NCBI RefSeq assembly: GCF_000760115.1
Contig: NZ_JNAS01000002.1
Location: 248,001 to 312,000, forward strand
Length of the DNA: 64,000 nt
Direction of reading: 5' to 3'
DNA from: Prochlorococcus marinus str. SB
GTDB lineage: Bacteria; Cyanobacteriota; Cyanobacteriia; PCC-6307; Cyanobiaceae
Shown: one piece after another, positions 24,381 to 32,130 of the stretch
Layout of the letters: each line of letters begins with the position of its first letter
Numbering within the stretch: the stretch's first letter is position 1
Made by a program: the position numbers and the translations under genes
Notes under the pieces: model-generated
Told to the model about the DNA's origin: nothing
The model's database searches: none
Seen by the model: only the letters and a program-made list of their open reading frames with translations

Positions 24381-25606
24381 TATGCAAACAAATATTTTGA
24401 CAAGCCTAATATTAAAGAAAAAAGAATGAGTATGTATGTTGGAACTATTTTTAAAAAAGATAATAGTGTGGAGATTAAAACTAAAAAAATAGAGCTAATT
24501 AAAAAGAATTTTGATGAAAAACCATCTTCCATTAAATTAAATCCAGAGAAAATAACTGCACCAGGAATTGTATTGATCACTCCGTCGATAAAGTAATTAA
24601 TCGATTTAATACTGTTTTTTATTAAGCCTTTTCCAAAAATAAAAATCAATAAAAAACTTGGTAAAAAAATTGCAAAAGTTGATATAAACGAATACTTTAA
24701 AGCTTCATTTATTCCTCCGACCGAAAACCCTGCTTTGTATCCAATAAAACTTGTAATTAATAAGACAGGACCAGGCGTTATTTGGCTAATCATTATTCCA
24801 TCTATAAATTCATTATTTGTTAACCATCCTTGCGAGATAACATAATCACTCATAAGAGGAATGATTACTAATCCACCTCCAAAAATAAAAAGTCCCGTTT
24901 TAAAGAAGAAAAAAAACAGATTTAGATAATCTACTAAAAACTTTGAGTTTATAGACTCTCTTAAAAAATTATAAAACTTTGATATATCTAAAAAGACCGA
25001 GTTAATCAAAATTGAGGTTGTTGAAAATATAGATAAAGGGACCAAGCTATAAAAAATATTTTTGAATTTCTTTAAAAATATATTTATCAATCCTGCAATA
25101 GTAAGAATTGTTATGAGTGGAAATTGAATACCATTATATTTGGCAAATGTAAGTAGAAATAATATTGAGCTAGAGAATAATATTCGATCAAACTTTAATC
25201 TTTTTTTTAATAGAACTAATGAAAATGAAAAAATTATTCCTGCAATAACAGGCGGATTAAAGTAAATTAAATCGGTTAAGAATTTTGATCCAGAACCAAT
25301 TTGCCAAAAAAAACTAAGAGCTAATACCGAAACGAATCCTGGGATAATGAAACTTATACCGGATACCAATCCACCAAGATAACCATTAATTTTTAAACCC
25401 ATATATATTGCCAATTGAGTAGATATTGGTCCTGGAAGTATTTGACATAATCCAATACCTTTTTCAAAAGATTTAGTTGAGATCAATTTTTTATTATTTA
25501 TAAGTTCATCTTCGAATAAGGAAATATGAGCATAGGGTCCACCAAAACTTAAAATACCAATTTTTAGAAAAGTTTTTGCGAGTTCAATTAAGGATATTTT
25601 TGCCAT
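24380..25606 (-). CDS. chrA: chromate transporter (ChrA) family protein
   Basis: A 408-residue membrane protein with two homologous halves, each starting with the family motif: [15 protein letters not shown] in the N-terminal half and [19 protein letters not shown] in the C-terminal half. PGP motifs follow in both ([21 protein letters not shown]). About ten hydrophobic segments are visible. ChrA proteins export chromate, possibly by exchange with sulfate. Here it sits with phosphate and arsenate genes, so it may move another oxyanion; the sequence cannot decide this. Confidence 0.82.
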   Translation of the reverse strand: MAKISLIELAKTFLKIGILSFGGPYAHISLFEDELINNKKLISTKSFEKGIGLCQILPGPISTQLAIYMGLKINGYLGGLVSGISFIIPGFVSVLALSFFWQIGSGSKFLTDLIYFNPPVIAGIIFSFSLVLLKKRLKFDRILFSSSILFLLTFAKYNGIQFPLITILTIAGLINIFLKKFKNIFYSLVPLSIFSTTSILINSVFLDISKFYNFLRESINSKFLVDYLNLFFFFFKTGLFIFGGGLVIIPLMSDYVISQGWLTNNEFIDGIMISQITPGPVLLITSFIGYKAGFSVGGINEALKYSFISTFAIFLPSFLLIFIFGKGLIKNSIKSINYFIDGVINTIPGAVIFSGFNLMEDGFSSKFFLISSIFLVLISTLLSFLKIVPTYILILFSLILGLSKYLFA

Positions 25607-25636
25607 TAAAATATTCTAATTCCTAAGAATTAGTCT

Positions 25637-26896
25637 TTATGGAGCTGATAGGCTTTGTTTGAACGAGGGTAATTTAAGACTGGAAATCCAAGATAAGAAT
25701 ATTAAAAGTGATGAAAAATAAAGACAATATTGAAAACCAAGACTTGCATTCCTCCCAATCATAAATAATAAGCCAGAGAGTAATGTTCCAATTAGTCTTC
25801 CAGCAGCATTTGCCATGTAATAGAAGCCAACATTTAAACTGACTTTTTCATTATCAGAGTAGGCCAAAATCATATAAGAATGTGTAGAGGAATTCATTGC
25901 AAAAACAAATCCAAAAATAGTGAGTCCTAAAATTATTGCTATCGATGGTGAACTTTCTCTCCATAATGCGACTCCTATCAAAGATGGTATGACCATTAAT
26001 ACGGCACTCCAAAATTGGATAGCTTTACGATCTGGACTTTCTTTCTGGCCCCACATCTTTCTAATTACTGGAGCCGAAGCCTGAACAATTCCATAACCTA
26101 TTACCCAGGCCCCAAGAAATAATCCTATTTCCATGTAGTCCCAACCAAATGCCATATCAAGGAATACTGGAAGAGCTACAACAAACCAAACATCTCTTGC
26201 TCCAAAAAGAAAGAATCTTGCTGCTGAAAGAATATTTATTGCATTTGATTTTGAAAAAAGATCATTAAAAGCTGGTTTGGTTTTCATCTTGCCAATTTCT
26301 CCAGGCAAAATTAATGTCAATAAAAAGGCTAAGCATAGTCCAAAACCCATAATTCCTACAGCATTATTGAATCCAAATAACTTATATAAAAGTCCACCCA
26401 AGAAAAAGCCAACTCCCTTAAGAGCATTTTTAGATCCAGTTAAAATAGCAACCCATTTAAAAAGTTGTTTTTGACCAGTATCATTGCCATCATTTGTCTC
26501 TGGAACTACTGTCTTAACTGCACTTTTAGCACTCATTTTGTTTAAATCTTTTGCTATCCCACTAACTGCTTGAGCAACCATAACGTATGCGACGCTAAAA
26601 ATTTCTGGCCAATTTTCCTTAACTGGAATAAGCATAAAAAGAGCGATGATTTGCAGGATAGTCCCAATCCATAAAGTAAGCCTTAAACCATATCTTGCTC
26701 CTATCCAACCACCGTAAAGATTAGTAATTATTCCAAAAAACTCATAAAAAAGGAAAAGTAAAGCAATTTGTAGAGTTGTGTAACCTAGCTCATGAAAGTG
26801 ACCAACAACTAATAATCTTAATGCGCCGTCAGTGAGAGTGAACGCCCAATAGTTTGCTGTTACAACACTATATTGTTGAATATTAGATAACTTCAT
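25637..26896 (-). CDS. arsJ: organoarsenical efflux MFS transporter ArsJ
   Basis: A 419-residue, about 12-helix major facilitator transporter. Its N-terminus, YSVVTANYWAFTLTDGALRLLVVGHFHELGY, then IALLFLFYEFFGIITNLYGGWIGARYG, matches ArsJ. ArsJ exports 1-arseno-3-phosphoglycerate made by a partner glyceraldehyde-3-phosphate dehydrogenase, giving arsenate resistance. That partner is the next gene upstream, 11 bp away, and arsR lies beyond it. The linkage strongly supports the ArsJ call over a sugar or drug transporter. Confidence 0.88.
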   Translation of the reverse strand: MKLSNIQQYSVVTANYWAFTLTDGALRLLVVGHFHELGYTTLQIALLFLFYEFFGIITNLYGGWIGARYGLRLTLWIGTILQIIALFMLIPVKENWPEIFSVAYVMVAQAVSGIAKDLNKMSAKSAVKTVVPETNDGNDTGQKQLFKWVAILTGSKNALKGVGFFLGGLLYKLFGFNNAVGIMGFGLCLAFLLTLILPGEIGKMKTKPAFNDLFSKSNAINILSAARFFLFGARDVWFVVALPVFLDMAFGWDYMEIGLFLGAWVIGYGIVQASAPVIRKMWGQKESPDRKAIQFWSAVLMVIPSLIGVALWRESSPSIAIILGLTIFGFVFAMNSSTHSYMILAYSDNEKVSLNVGFYYMANAAGRLIGTLLSGLLFMIGRNASLGFQYCLYFSSLLIFLSWISSLKLPSFKQSLSAP

Positions 26897-26907
26897 AAAG
26901 ACATAAA

Positions 26908-27930
26908 TTAAATTTCTTTTTTGATTACATATTCAGTAAGATCTGCAAGTCTGCAGCTGTAACCCCACTCATTGTCATACCAAGCGTATATCTTTAATAA
27001 ATTTGAATTAACAACCATCGTTGATAAACTATCAACTATTGAACTTCTAGAGTCATTTACATAATCTGCAGAAACTAAAGGTCTTTCTTCGTAGCCAAGA
27101 ATTCCTTTTAAATAAGTTTCTGAAGCTTCCTTAAGTGCCAAATTTACTTGTTCAACTGCCACTTCATTATTAAGTTCAAAAACTGCATCAGTTAAAGAAC
27201 CATTAAGTAGAGGAACTCTTACTGCATGACCATTTAATTTTCCTTTTAATTCTGGGAAGATCTCAGCTATTGCTTTAGCAGATCCAGTAGTAGTAGGTAT
27301 TAAACTTTGCATACAGCCTCTTGCTCTTCTTAAATCACTTTTATAAAAATCAACAGGAACTTGGGTGTTCGTGACATCGTGAATAGTTGTAATAGCGCCA
27401 TGTTTAATTGAGAAATTTTCATTAATTACTTTTACTATCGGAGCTAAACAATTTGTAGTGCAGGAAGCTGCAGTTATTAATTTATGTTTGGAAGGCTCAT
27501 AAAGACTTTGATTTATTCCGTAAACAATATTAAGTGATTCCTCTCCAGCTACAATTCCTTTTACTGGACAAGCTACTATTACTCTTTTCATTCCAAGAGA
27601 ATCAAAATAGGGATTTAGTTTGTCTGGCTTTTTATTCTTTCCTGTACATTCCAAAATAATATCTACAGAAGATTTTTCCCAAGCAACATCAAGGTAATTT
27701 TTAAAAGATGTGTAAGCTAATTTCTTTCCATCAATTATTATTTCTTCTTCATTAACCTTTATATCTTTCGCCCATCTACCATGGACTGAATCAAATTCGA
27801 GTAGATGTGCAGCAGCATTCGAATCTCCCGCTATCTCATTTATATGAGTTATTTCTATATCAGCTCTATCCCATAATGCTCTGAAAACTAATCTGCCAAT
27901 TCTTCCAAAACCATTAATTCCAATTTTCAT
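26908..27930 (-). CDS. gap1: ArsJ-associated glyceraldehyde-3-phosphate dehydrogenase
   Basis: A 340-residue GAPDH with the NAD fold ([15 protein letters not shown]) and the catalytic Cys in [11 protein letters not shown] near residue 155. The C-terminal segments [14 protein letters not shown] and [14 protein letters not shown] are typical. Using arsenate in place of phosphate it makes unstable 1-arseno-3-phosphoglycerate, which ArsJ exports. Placement between arsR and arsJ argues for this role rather than central glycolysis; Prochlorococcus has another gap gene elsewhere, as far as I know. Confidence 0.87.
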   Translation of the reverse strand: MKIGINGFGRIGRLVFRALWDRADIEITHINEIAGDSNAAAHLLEFDSVHGRWAKDIKVNEEEIIIDGKKLAYTSFKNYLDVAWEKSSVDIILECTGKNKKPDKLNPYFDSLGMKRVIVACPVKGIVAGEESLNIVYGINQSLYEPSKHKLITAASCTTNCLAPIVKVINENFSIKHGAITTIHDVTNTQVPVDFYKSDLRRARGCMQSLIPTTTGSAKAIAEIFPELKGKLNGHAVRVPLLNGSLTDAVFELNNEVAVEQVNLALKEASETYLKGILGYEERPLVSADYVNDSRSSIVDSLSTMVVNSNLLKIYAWYDNEWGYSCRLADLTEYVIKKEI

Positions 27931-27955
27931 AACTTTGAAATTTTCTATAAAAATT

Positions 27956-27979
27956 ATACATCAAAATATTTTGATGTAT
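27956..27979. promoter_or_regulatory. ArsR operator: perfect 24-bp palindrome
   Basis: ATACATCAAAAT followed at once by its exact inverse complement, between divergent gap1 and arsR and 26 bp upstream of the gap1 start. A partial second site (GATGTTTTGAT) follows. This fits the ATCAA-type inverted repeats bound by ArsR/SmtB repressors, so ArsR probably controls both directions. Confidence 0.75.
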
Positions 27980-28048
27980 CAAGATGTTTTGATTAATGAA
28001 ATCTTTTTTGTTTAAGCTATATTTAGGAAAAATTTAATTACTTTAAAA

Positions 28049-28369
28049 TTGTTAAAAGATATTAGCAAAGTAAAAAAAGAAAATATATCTAAATTGATGG
28101 TTTCATTTTCTGATCCTTTAAGGCTAGAAATAATTGACCTAATGATGGATGGAGAAGTTTGTGTTTGCGATATTATGAAATTAACTAAGTTATCTCAATC
28201 AAGAATTTCATATCACATAAAAATTTTGAAGGAAGCTGGTCTTATCTCAGACAGACAAGAAGGTAGATGGGTGTATTACAGCCTAAATAAAGAAGCTCTC
28301 TTTTTGATCAAGGAATGGATAACTTCTTTGACAGATTATTCTTCAAATAAAAAACGTTGCTGCGAATAA
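28049..28369 (+). CDS. arsR: arsenic-responsive repressor ArsR
   Basis: A 106-residue winged-helix repressor. DPLRLEIIDLMMDGEVCVCDI contains the CVC metal-binding motif of ArsR, followed by the recognition helix in LSQSRISYHIKILKEAGLI and the wing EGRWVYYSL. Two more cysteines end the protein (RCCE). Arsenite binding would release it from the palindrome upstream. The start is TTG at 28049; an in-frame ATG at 28097 would cut into the domain. Confidence 0.88.
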   Translation: MLKDISKVKKENISKLMVSFSDPLRLEIIDLMMDGEVCVCDIMKLTKLSQSRISYHIKILKEAGLISDRQEGRWVYYSLNKEALFLIKEWITSLTDYSSNKKRCCE

Positions 28370-28387
28370 ATTATATTTTAGATTTTA

Positions 28388-28600
28388 TTAATTAACTTCT
28401 GATTCCCTGTCATAAGTCATTCCTGATTGTTCCATCCACTCAGCTTTAGTTTTGCAATTTTGTTTGTGATTAAAGATGTGAAACCCTTCAATAATAATCA
28501 TTATGGATAAAAGCAAAACAGGAATAAAATATACAGGTGAAGATATTACTTCTTTATATTTGATTTGAGCAATGAATTCCCTGTATTTAAACATCCCCAC
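28388..28600 (-). CDS. hypothetical small membrane protein
   Basis: A 70-residue protein with one clear membrane helix (FIPVLLLSIMIIIEGFHIF) and a polar C-terminus rich in charged residues. There is no recognised family. It converges on arsR and is the last gene of cassette 2. A link to arsenate or phosphate handling is possible from position only. Confidence 0.5.
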   Translation of the reverse strand: MGMFKYREFIAQIKYKEVISSPVYFIPVLLLSIMIIIEGFHIFNHKQNCKTKAEWMEQSGMTYDRESEVN

Positions 28601-28962
28601 AATTTCTATTTAATAAATAATATTCACTTATGGTTAAGTAAAGTTAAAGAAAGATTTTTATTAAAAAAATTAAGTTTAAGGATGTTTACTTAGAAAAAGA
28701 AGAAAATAAAACTTTAACCAATAAAAGCGAAAAGGACTAAATCTAAAATTAGAGAATTATTTAAATCAATAGAAGCACTAGAGGGCAATCCAACTAGATT
28801 TGTAGATATTTAAATTCTTTCCTTGTATATAGAAAAATAGGCACAAAGTAGATCAAAGTACTTCGTATGAGCTACCCCTAGAGCTACCCTTTCGCAATAT
28901 GAGACAGTAAGCAATAAAAAAGCGAGTTGGGAGACTCGCTAGTATGACTTGGTTTTAAATGG
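28601..28962. other. left arm of att site C, with gene debris
   Basis: A short open run before a stop near 28811 (SKIRELFKSIEALEGNPTRF) may be the remains of a gene. GAGCTACCCCTAGAGCTACC at 28869-28888 is the arm motif. TTTCGCAATATGAGAC at 28890-28905 matches left of site B. 28914-28956 is identical to 19221-19263 and includes a minus-strand terminator hairpin (28921-28940). Confidence 0.6.
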
Positions 28963-29008
28963 TCGGGGCGACAGGATTCGAACCTGCGACCTAGTGCTCC
29001 CAAAGCAC
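28963..29008 (-). repeat. tRNA-Pro(TGG) 3' fragment, att site C
   Basis: The third identical 46-bp copy. The base order just left of it (TGG) would give CCA after the discriminator on the tRNA strand. It has an arm only on its left side, complementary to site A, which has an arm only on its right. Confidence 0.88.
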
Positions 29009-29013
29009 CCGCT

Positions 29014-29355
29014 TTAGCTTTTTACTTTTGTTTCTAGTCCTATTAATTTCATAAGAACTTTTGCATTACTTGCAACTGCAGAATATTGTTTTTCTTGCAT
29101 CGCTTTGTGCATCGCAGTCTCTAAAGTACATAATAATTTTGCTGTCATTTCAGGACGATTTAAGTCCCCTTCTTCAATATCATCTTTCAGCAAAAGATAA
29201 GCATTAGAAGTGATCTGCCTGGCTCTTCTTCTTGATATTCCATATTTCGCGGCAACAAGGGAAGTAATAGATGAATACGCCCGTCCTTCAGCAACTAGTT
29301 CAGCAGCATGTGCAATTCTTAATTCAGTTTCTTGTTTAGTTGCTCTTTTAGTCAT
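29014..29355 (-). CDS. helix-turn-helix protein resembling a terminase small subunit
   Basis: A 113-residue basic protein with an N-terminal helix-turn-helix (SLVAAKYGISRRRARQITSNAYLLL) and a C-terminal helical pair ending KQYSAVASNAKVLMKLIGLE. That ending resembles the oligomerisation region of phage terminase small subunits, which pick DNA for packaging. Phage satellites often carry such a gene to redirect the helper phage. No other packaging gene is visible. A plain transcription regulator remains possible. Confidence 0.5.
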   Translation of the reverse strand: MTKRATKQETELRIAHAAELVAEGRAYSSITSLVAAKYGISRRRARQITSNAYLLLKDDIEEGDLNRPEMTAKLLCTLETAMHKAMQEKQYSAVASNAKVLMKLIGLETKVKS

Positions 29356-29702
29356 TACTACTTGGTTTGCCTATCTTTGCATCTAGCTCTTCTAGATGGC
29401 AGATAGGAAGCTTTTTAACTATATTCTTAATATATACCTTAAATATAAAGAATAGGTATAATAAAAGTGTTCCTATAACAGGCATGGAGCAGCTTAGAGG
29501 GGTGTTGCGCAGCCCCCTCTTAATATTAATTAGTAGAGATAAAATATAATTAAATAATGAGTTAAATCAATAGCTATCACTTAAGTATTATTATTAATTC
29601 AAAAAAGACCCATTCACTCTAGTTCTCACTCTAATTAGTTAATACTTTGTAATATTTACTCCTAAAAGCTAGTCATACCAATGTATTTTAAAATACATAA
29701 AA
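29356..29702. other. right end of the island
   Basis: No convincing gene. It contains a hairpin AGAGGGG/CCCCTCT at 29496-29520, the arm-like pair at 29615-29635, and a perfect 18-bp palindrome (ATGTATTTT and its complement) at 29681-29698, 4 bp before the attR core. Confidence 0.5.
29615..29635 (+). repeat. putative integrase arm-type repeats, right end
   Basis: CTCTAGT and CTCTAAT at a 12-bp period, matching the pair at 8894-8914 near attL in sequence and orientation. Confidence 0.5.
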
Positions 29703-29748
29703 TCCCTTGGTAAGGGAGAGGTCTCGGGTTCAAGTCCCGACGAGGGCA
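29703..29748 (+). repeat. attR core: displaced 3' end of tRNA-Thr
   Basis: An exact 46-bp copy of 8753-8798, with no 5' half of a tRNA upstream, so it is not a tRNA gene. It marks the right limit of the island; chromosomal small genes resume after it. Confidence 0.9.
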
Positions 29749-29836
29749 CTTGAGAAGTTGATTAATATAATTGAGATCTCGTAGATCAGCATTTTAACTA
29801 GAATTCAAATATATTTAAACTAGTCTGCCTTTAGTA

Positions 29837-30028
29837 ATGCCACTATCGTCATATCGTATGCACAAAATATATATTGCAGCAATCATGAATTATGGTCTTG
29901 GTTCTGATGATCCAGAGGAGTTGGCCCACTACAACAAAATCAGAAAAAAGATGGATGATATGAAAAGACAACCAATTAAAAAAGGAATTTCTCTAAATTG
30001 GGATGCCCCAGAAGTAATGGATAAATGA
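29837..30028 (+). CDS. hypothetical 63-residue protein
   Basis: A soluble, basic protein with YGLGSDDPEELAHYNKIRKKMDD. There is no known family. Its stop overlaps the start of the next small gene (ATGA), which supports both being real. It is the first gene right of the island. Confidence 0.55.
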   Translation: MPLSSYRMHKIYIAAIMNYGLGSDDPEELAHYNKIRKKMDDMKRQPIKKGISLNWDAPEVMDK

Positions 30029-30111
30029 ACCTGAATAATTTTTTATTAATTGATGGGAGTTTGATGCTTATTGGTCTACCTTTATTGATGATTCTTAGAG
30101 GCAGAAATTGA
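30025..30111 (+). CDS. 28-residue membrane peptide
   Basis: A short frame whose ATG overlaps the upstream stop. The peptide is one hydrophobic helix (SLMLIGLPLLMILRG) with a basic end. Coupled overlap and a clean helix suggest a real gene, but length alone gives weak support. Confidence 0.4.
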   Translation: MNLNNFLLIDGSLMLIGLPLLMILRGRN

Positions 30112-30254
30112 TCAAAATTTTAATACATTTTACCCATATTTAAATTCAATCGTTGATCCTTTATCCGTATATGGGAGTACCTCAAACCGTACATATTTAT
30201 TAGTCGAATGGCCTTTCTAACTAGTTAGAACATAGATGTAGTCGTCATGAGCAA

Positions 30255-30392
30255 ATGTCTACGAAATCCACACTAAAAGAAGATCATAAATCTGAGATTG
30301 AAGAAAGATCTGAAGAAGAACTTCTTGAGGAAGAAATCAGGAATCAGCAAACATTGGATAGCTTTGTTGAATCTGATAAAAACTGGAGCTGA
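30255..30392 (+). CDS. hypothetical acidic 45-residue protein
   Basis: A highly charged, probably coiled protein (EERSEEELLEEEIRNQQ). There is no family. A perfect 16-bp palindrome (TTCTAACT and its complement) lies 25 bp upstream at 30215-30230 and may be its operator. It is followed by another small gene on the same strand. Confidence 0.45.
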   Translation: MSTKSTLKEDHKSEIEERSEEELLEEEIRNQQTLDSFVESDKNWS

Positions 30393-30419
30393 TTAAATTT
30401 ATTTATTTAAGAGAAAGTT

Positions 30420-30605
30420 ATGAACTTTAAAAGATCACCATTCTCAATTCTAGACAAAGACAAAAGAGAAATGGACTATATCAAAGGAGTTTACAAGAGA
30501 AAAATTCAAGCTGAAATTGAATCTTATAAAGATCCCGAAGACGAAGATAAGAGAGATACAATCCAAGCTCAAGATGTATTGATGCTTGATAGGATCTCAA
30601 TTTAG
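30420..30605 (+). CDS. hypothetical 61-residue charged protein
   Basis: A charged helical protein (DKREMDYIKGVYKRKIQAEIE, then an acidic DPEDEDKRD). No motif is recognised. An AGAGAAAG purine run precedes the ATG. It lies 27 bp after the previous small gene and converges on the next with a 4-bp overlap. Confidence 0.5.
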   Translation: MNFKRSPFSILDKDKREMDYIKGVYKRKIQAEIESYKDPEDEDKRDTIQAQDVLMLDRISI

Positions 30606-30901
30606 TTATTTTTTTTCTTCTTCTTATCTTTCTTTTTCTTCTTTACCTTTTCATAAACCTCATCAGCCTTCTGTTCAATATTGTCCAGCTTATTTGAAAG
30701 TTCCTTGATAGCTTCTGATTTTCCCTCTTTAAATACTGTATCTTTTACCTCAATAATTTTAACTGGCTCTTCATAAACTAAAGCATCTTTTGTCTCTTCA
30801 GTTTTAATTACAAACTTACCTTTGATGAAATTGGCTATAAAAATAAGAACAGGAACATGAGCTAGACCGCCTATTACTATTCTTGTATCTGAATAAGCCA
30901 T
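30602..30901 (-). CDS. hypothetical membrane-anchored protein with lysine tail
   Basis: A 99-residue protein. An N-terminal hydrophobic stretch (VIGGLAHVPVLIFIANFI) could anchor it. The middle is a coiled coil (EAIKELSNKLDNIEQKADEVYEKV) and the end is a run of lysines. It may touch the membrane surface or nucleic acid. There is no known family. Confidence 0.55.
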   Translation of the reverse strand: MAYSDTRIVIGGLAHVPVLIFIANFIKGKFVIKTEETKDALVYEEPVKIIEVKDTVFKEGKSEAIKELSNKLDNIEQKADEVYEKVKKKKKDKKKKKNN

Positions 30902-31042
30902 TTAATAGTTATGAGAACTGAGATATTTAAGCATAAATTTAATTTTTAAATTCCTTTTATTAAGCCAATAAACATTTGTAATCATCTGTTGATTCGTAGA
31001 TCAATAATCTTGCTATTAATTAAATAGAGACTTTTTTAAAAA

Positions 31043-31132
31043 ATGCCATTAGACGTATTTCTAATGAACATGTGTGTTGTGGTAATAGCGTTGCTTATCA
31101 GAAGAGAAATCAAACTTAAGAAGGCGAGATAA
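31043..31132 (+). CDS. 29-residue membrane peptide
   Basis: The peptide is one hydrophobic helix (DVFLMNMCVVVIALLI) followed by a basic tail (RREIKLKKAR), the positive-inside shape of a small membrane protein. It lies 3 bp upstream of a second membrane peptide, so the two may be co-expressed. Confidence 0.4.
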   Translation: MPLDVFLMNMCVVVIALLIRREIKLKKAR

Positions 31133-31135
31133 ATT

Positions 31136-31255
31136 ATGAAAACACAAATTTTAAAAGAGCATTACATTCCAAATATCCATGCTATTACTCTTTTACTAAT
31201 GCTTCTTCTATGTCTATGGTTACCTCTAGCACTAAGATTCTTATTAATAATTTAA
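31136..31255 (+). CDS. 39-residue membrane peptide
   Basis: One hydrophobic helix (AITLLLMLLLCLWLPLALRFL) after a polar start. It is probably membrane-inserted and linked with the preceding 29-residue peptide. No function can be read. Confidence 0.42.
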   Translation: MKTQILKEHYIPNIHAITLLLMLLLCLWLPLALRFLLII

Positions 31256-31377
31256 TGGAATTAATTAGTTAATACTCTTATCCTTGAACTCTTCTATACC
31301 CTAATTTTGTTTTAAAGATCTTATATGGAAATCGTGTTTCGAATTATTTGTATGGATTTAAATAATTAGTATTTCGA

Positions 31378-31662
31378 CTACTCAGAAACCCAACTTGTGA
31401 TTTTCGTTGTGCTATAAATATGCCCTCCAGACTCTATATTCTTAATAGTTTCAGGATCTGAAAAAACATGCTTAGCTACACCTTCTTCAGCTTGATGAAT
31501 AACAATAACTTCTTTTGGATCAATTAAACTTTTGCCACGATATAGAGGAGTTAGTCCTACCGTTTTATGAAATTCATCTATCTCTGGACTATCAAACATT
31601 TTTACCCACTCCTCAAATGTATTTGAAAGTTTAAAGGTGAAAACAGTGGTTTCAATAGTCAT
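31378..31662 (-). CDS. DUF3764 family protein
   Basis: A 94-residue protein with ETTVFTFKLSNTFEEWVKMFDSPEID, PLYRGKSLIDPKEVIVIHQAEEG and a closing TTKITSW. This pattern matches my memory of DUF3764, a small alpha/beta protein common in marine picocyanobacteria. Function is unknown; the fold may be a dimeric ferredoxin-like barrel. Two such small barrel-like genes follow upstream on the same strand. Confidence 0.6.
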   Translation of the reverse strand: MTIETTVFTFKLSNTFEEWVKMFDSPEIDEFHKTVGLTPLYRGKSLIDPKEVIVIHQAEEGVAKHVFSDPETIKNIESGGHIYSTTKITSWVSE

Positions 31663-31706
31663 AAAAAAAAGCTAATTGCTATTTATTTTAGATCGACTGT
31701 CAATAA

Positions 31707-32054
31707 TCAAGAAAAAACTGATGGATAAGGTGTTTGTCCATTCATTAGTGATGTATCAATTAGTTTACAGATATTCATCAGAGCATCTTGTCCAAAACCT
31801 GGACCAGAGGGACCGTCTATAAACTCCTGAAACTCCTCAGCTGAAATACCCTCTTTTACTTCCCAAAAACAATATACAGGACCATTTTTAGTTACGGCAT
31901 TTGCAGAATGGTTAAAAAATCCTTTTTCTTTATTAGCTGCTACCGCATCATCCCATCCACCACTTGGTGACATTGCCGCATAAGCTGTTTCCCACCATTT
32001 TTCAGCTTTTCCTGCCTTAAATTCATGATGAACAATATAAAAAGTTGATGCCAT
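31707..32054 (-). CDS. hypothetical dimeric alpha/beta barrel-like protein
   Basis: The start is set at the ATG giving MASTFYIVHHEFKAGKAEKWW (115 residues). The frame extends back to 32180, but that part crosses a strong terminator at 32131-32156. The protein has WWETAYAAMSPSGGWDDAV and YCFWEVKEGISAEEFQEFID, like small barrel proteins. I do not recognise the family. Confidence 0.6.
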   Translation of the reverse strand: MASTFYIVHHEFKAGKAEKWWETAYAAMSPSGGWDDAVAANKEKGFFNHSANAVTKNGPVYCFWEVKEGISAEEFQEFIDGPSGPGFGQDALMNICKLIDTSLMNGQTPYPSVFS

Positions 32055-32130
32055 AAAAATAATATTTGAGCTGATAATAAAGTTACTTGATATAAGTAAA
32101 GGGAAGATTAATTTATTTTGAATTCCTAAA

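Noticed and set aside
26908-27930. The gap gene as the main glycolytic or Calvin-cycle GAPDH
   Set aside because: It sits between arsR and arsJ in a mobile cassette, a position that fits the ArsJ-associated enzyme.
19270-29008. The three tRNA-Pro segments as working tRNA genes
   Set aside because: Each has the anticodon arm, T-arm and 3' acceptor strand only; no D-arm or 5' acceptor strand lies next to any copy.
29703-29748. A second tRNA-Thr gene
   Set aside because: Only the 3' 46 bases are present; upstream DNA does not pair with the acceptor strand.
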